From Neorhizobium sp. UBA7851 (GTDB lineage Bacteria > Pseudomonadota > Alphaproteobacteria > Rhizobiales > Rhizobiaceae): 64,000 nt of DNA. Where the stretch lies: assembly GCA_002500765.1 (NCBI GenBank), contig DLSX01000130.1, positions 654 to 64,653 of the forward strand, given 5' to 3'. Shown here in pieces: positions 63,832-64,000 of this stretch (positions are counted from its first letter, which is position 1; each line of letters begins with the position of its first letter). The notes under the pieces are model-generated. The model had not been told where the DNA came from. It saw nothing but the letters and a program-made list of their open reading frames with translations, and did not search any database. Both the position numbers and the translations under genes were made by a program.

Positions 63832-64000
63832 TTACCCGCTGATCTTGGAAAAGTCCGCCACCGTACCGGTCGCCTCACGGATAGCCTTCAACAGGGCCAG
63901 GCGGTTGGCACGGATCGCGGCGTCCTCGTCGTTGACGAGAACGTCTTCGAAGAACTTGTCGACCGGCGCACGGAGTTTTGAAAGTGCAGCCATGGCCGAC
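63832..64000 (-). CDS. glyS: Glycine-tRNA ligase beta subunit, C-terminal end (partial)
   Basis: The last 55 codons (ending SKISG) are visible; the gene continues past the right edge. The translated end contains [15 protein letters not shown] and [15 protein letters not shown], the typical anticodon-binding DALR-domain tail of GlyS. With the alpha subunit GlyQ it charges tRNA-Gly. The stop at 63832-63834 lies 4 bp before the membrane-protein gene. Confidence 0.88.
   Translation of the reverse strand, partial: SAMAALSKLRAPVDKFFEDVLVNDEDAAIRANRLALLKAIREATGTVADFSKISG

Overview
This 64 kb window is chromosomal DNA of an alphaproteobacterium, almost certainly a Rhizobiaceae member (Rhizobium/Agrobacterium/Neorhizobium type). 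The basis is high GC, the protein families present (BA14K proteins, DUF1344, DUF6101, an RT0821-type lipoprotein, an HPE1-like secreted protein, the fused TreS-maltokinase with GlgE, BioMNY) and a RIME/REP-like palindromic repeat. Most of the window is core housekeeping DNA with small accessory insertions. No phage, insertion sequence, CRISPR array, tRNA or rRNA was seen.

Layout. 0-9.5 kb: tldD, a GNAT acetyltransferase, an unknown protein, a TauE-type exporter, a polysaccharide deacetylase, pdxH facing a surface lipoprotein, a J-domain protein, fabI, a histidine phosphatase and a DUF1344 protein. 9.8-16.9 kb: a CHASE-PAS-GGDEF-EAL c-di-GMP protein, aroC-ribB, a BrnT/BrnA toxin-antitoxin pair and a Gfo/Idh oxidoreductase. 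17.3-26.1 kb: glgE-treS/maltokinase-glgB, a tight operon for converting trehalose to alpha-glucan through maltose-1-phosphate. 26.1-32.9 kb: an AlkZ/YcaQ-like protein, the biotin ECF transporter bioMNY, a thioesterase, a histone-deacetylase-like hydrolase with xseB, an AAA ATPase and a pirin. 33-38.4 kb: dxs, YceI with cytochrome b561, tlyA and an RNA methyltransferase. 38.5-46.7 kb: an animal-type haem peroxidase, an acyl-CoA dehydrogenase/enoyl-CoA hydratase operon behind a palindromic operator, zntB, two BA14K genes and a divergent HxlR regulator/NAD(P)-binding protein pair. 46.8-64 kb: a Rieske oxygenase, an orphan gene, a threonylcarbamoyl-AMP synthase, an FAD oxidase and ModE-like regulator, DUF6101, ubiA, cfa, tex, purD, a chemoreceptor, a DUF523 protein, parD with a deleted parE, and the end of glyS.

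The most notable signals are regulatory RNA. A well-conserved cobalamin riboswitch (minus strand, about 48131-48336) lies directly upstream of the Rieske oxygenase resembling glycine-betaine demethylases, a gene I do not know as a B12 target. A glycine-riboswitch-like leader (about 52185-52273) lies just before the uncharacterised DUF6101 gene, and its closing stem covers the probable ribosome binding site. Other points of interest are a ParE toxin cut to 35 codons beside intact parD, a GlgE with an extra N-terminal amylase-like domain, a RibB whose GTP-cyclohydrolase-like half lacks the zinc cysteines, and a 138-bp palindromic repeat whose end reappears in opposite orientation at the left edge of the window.
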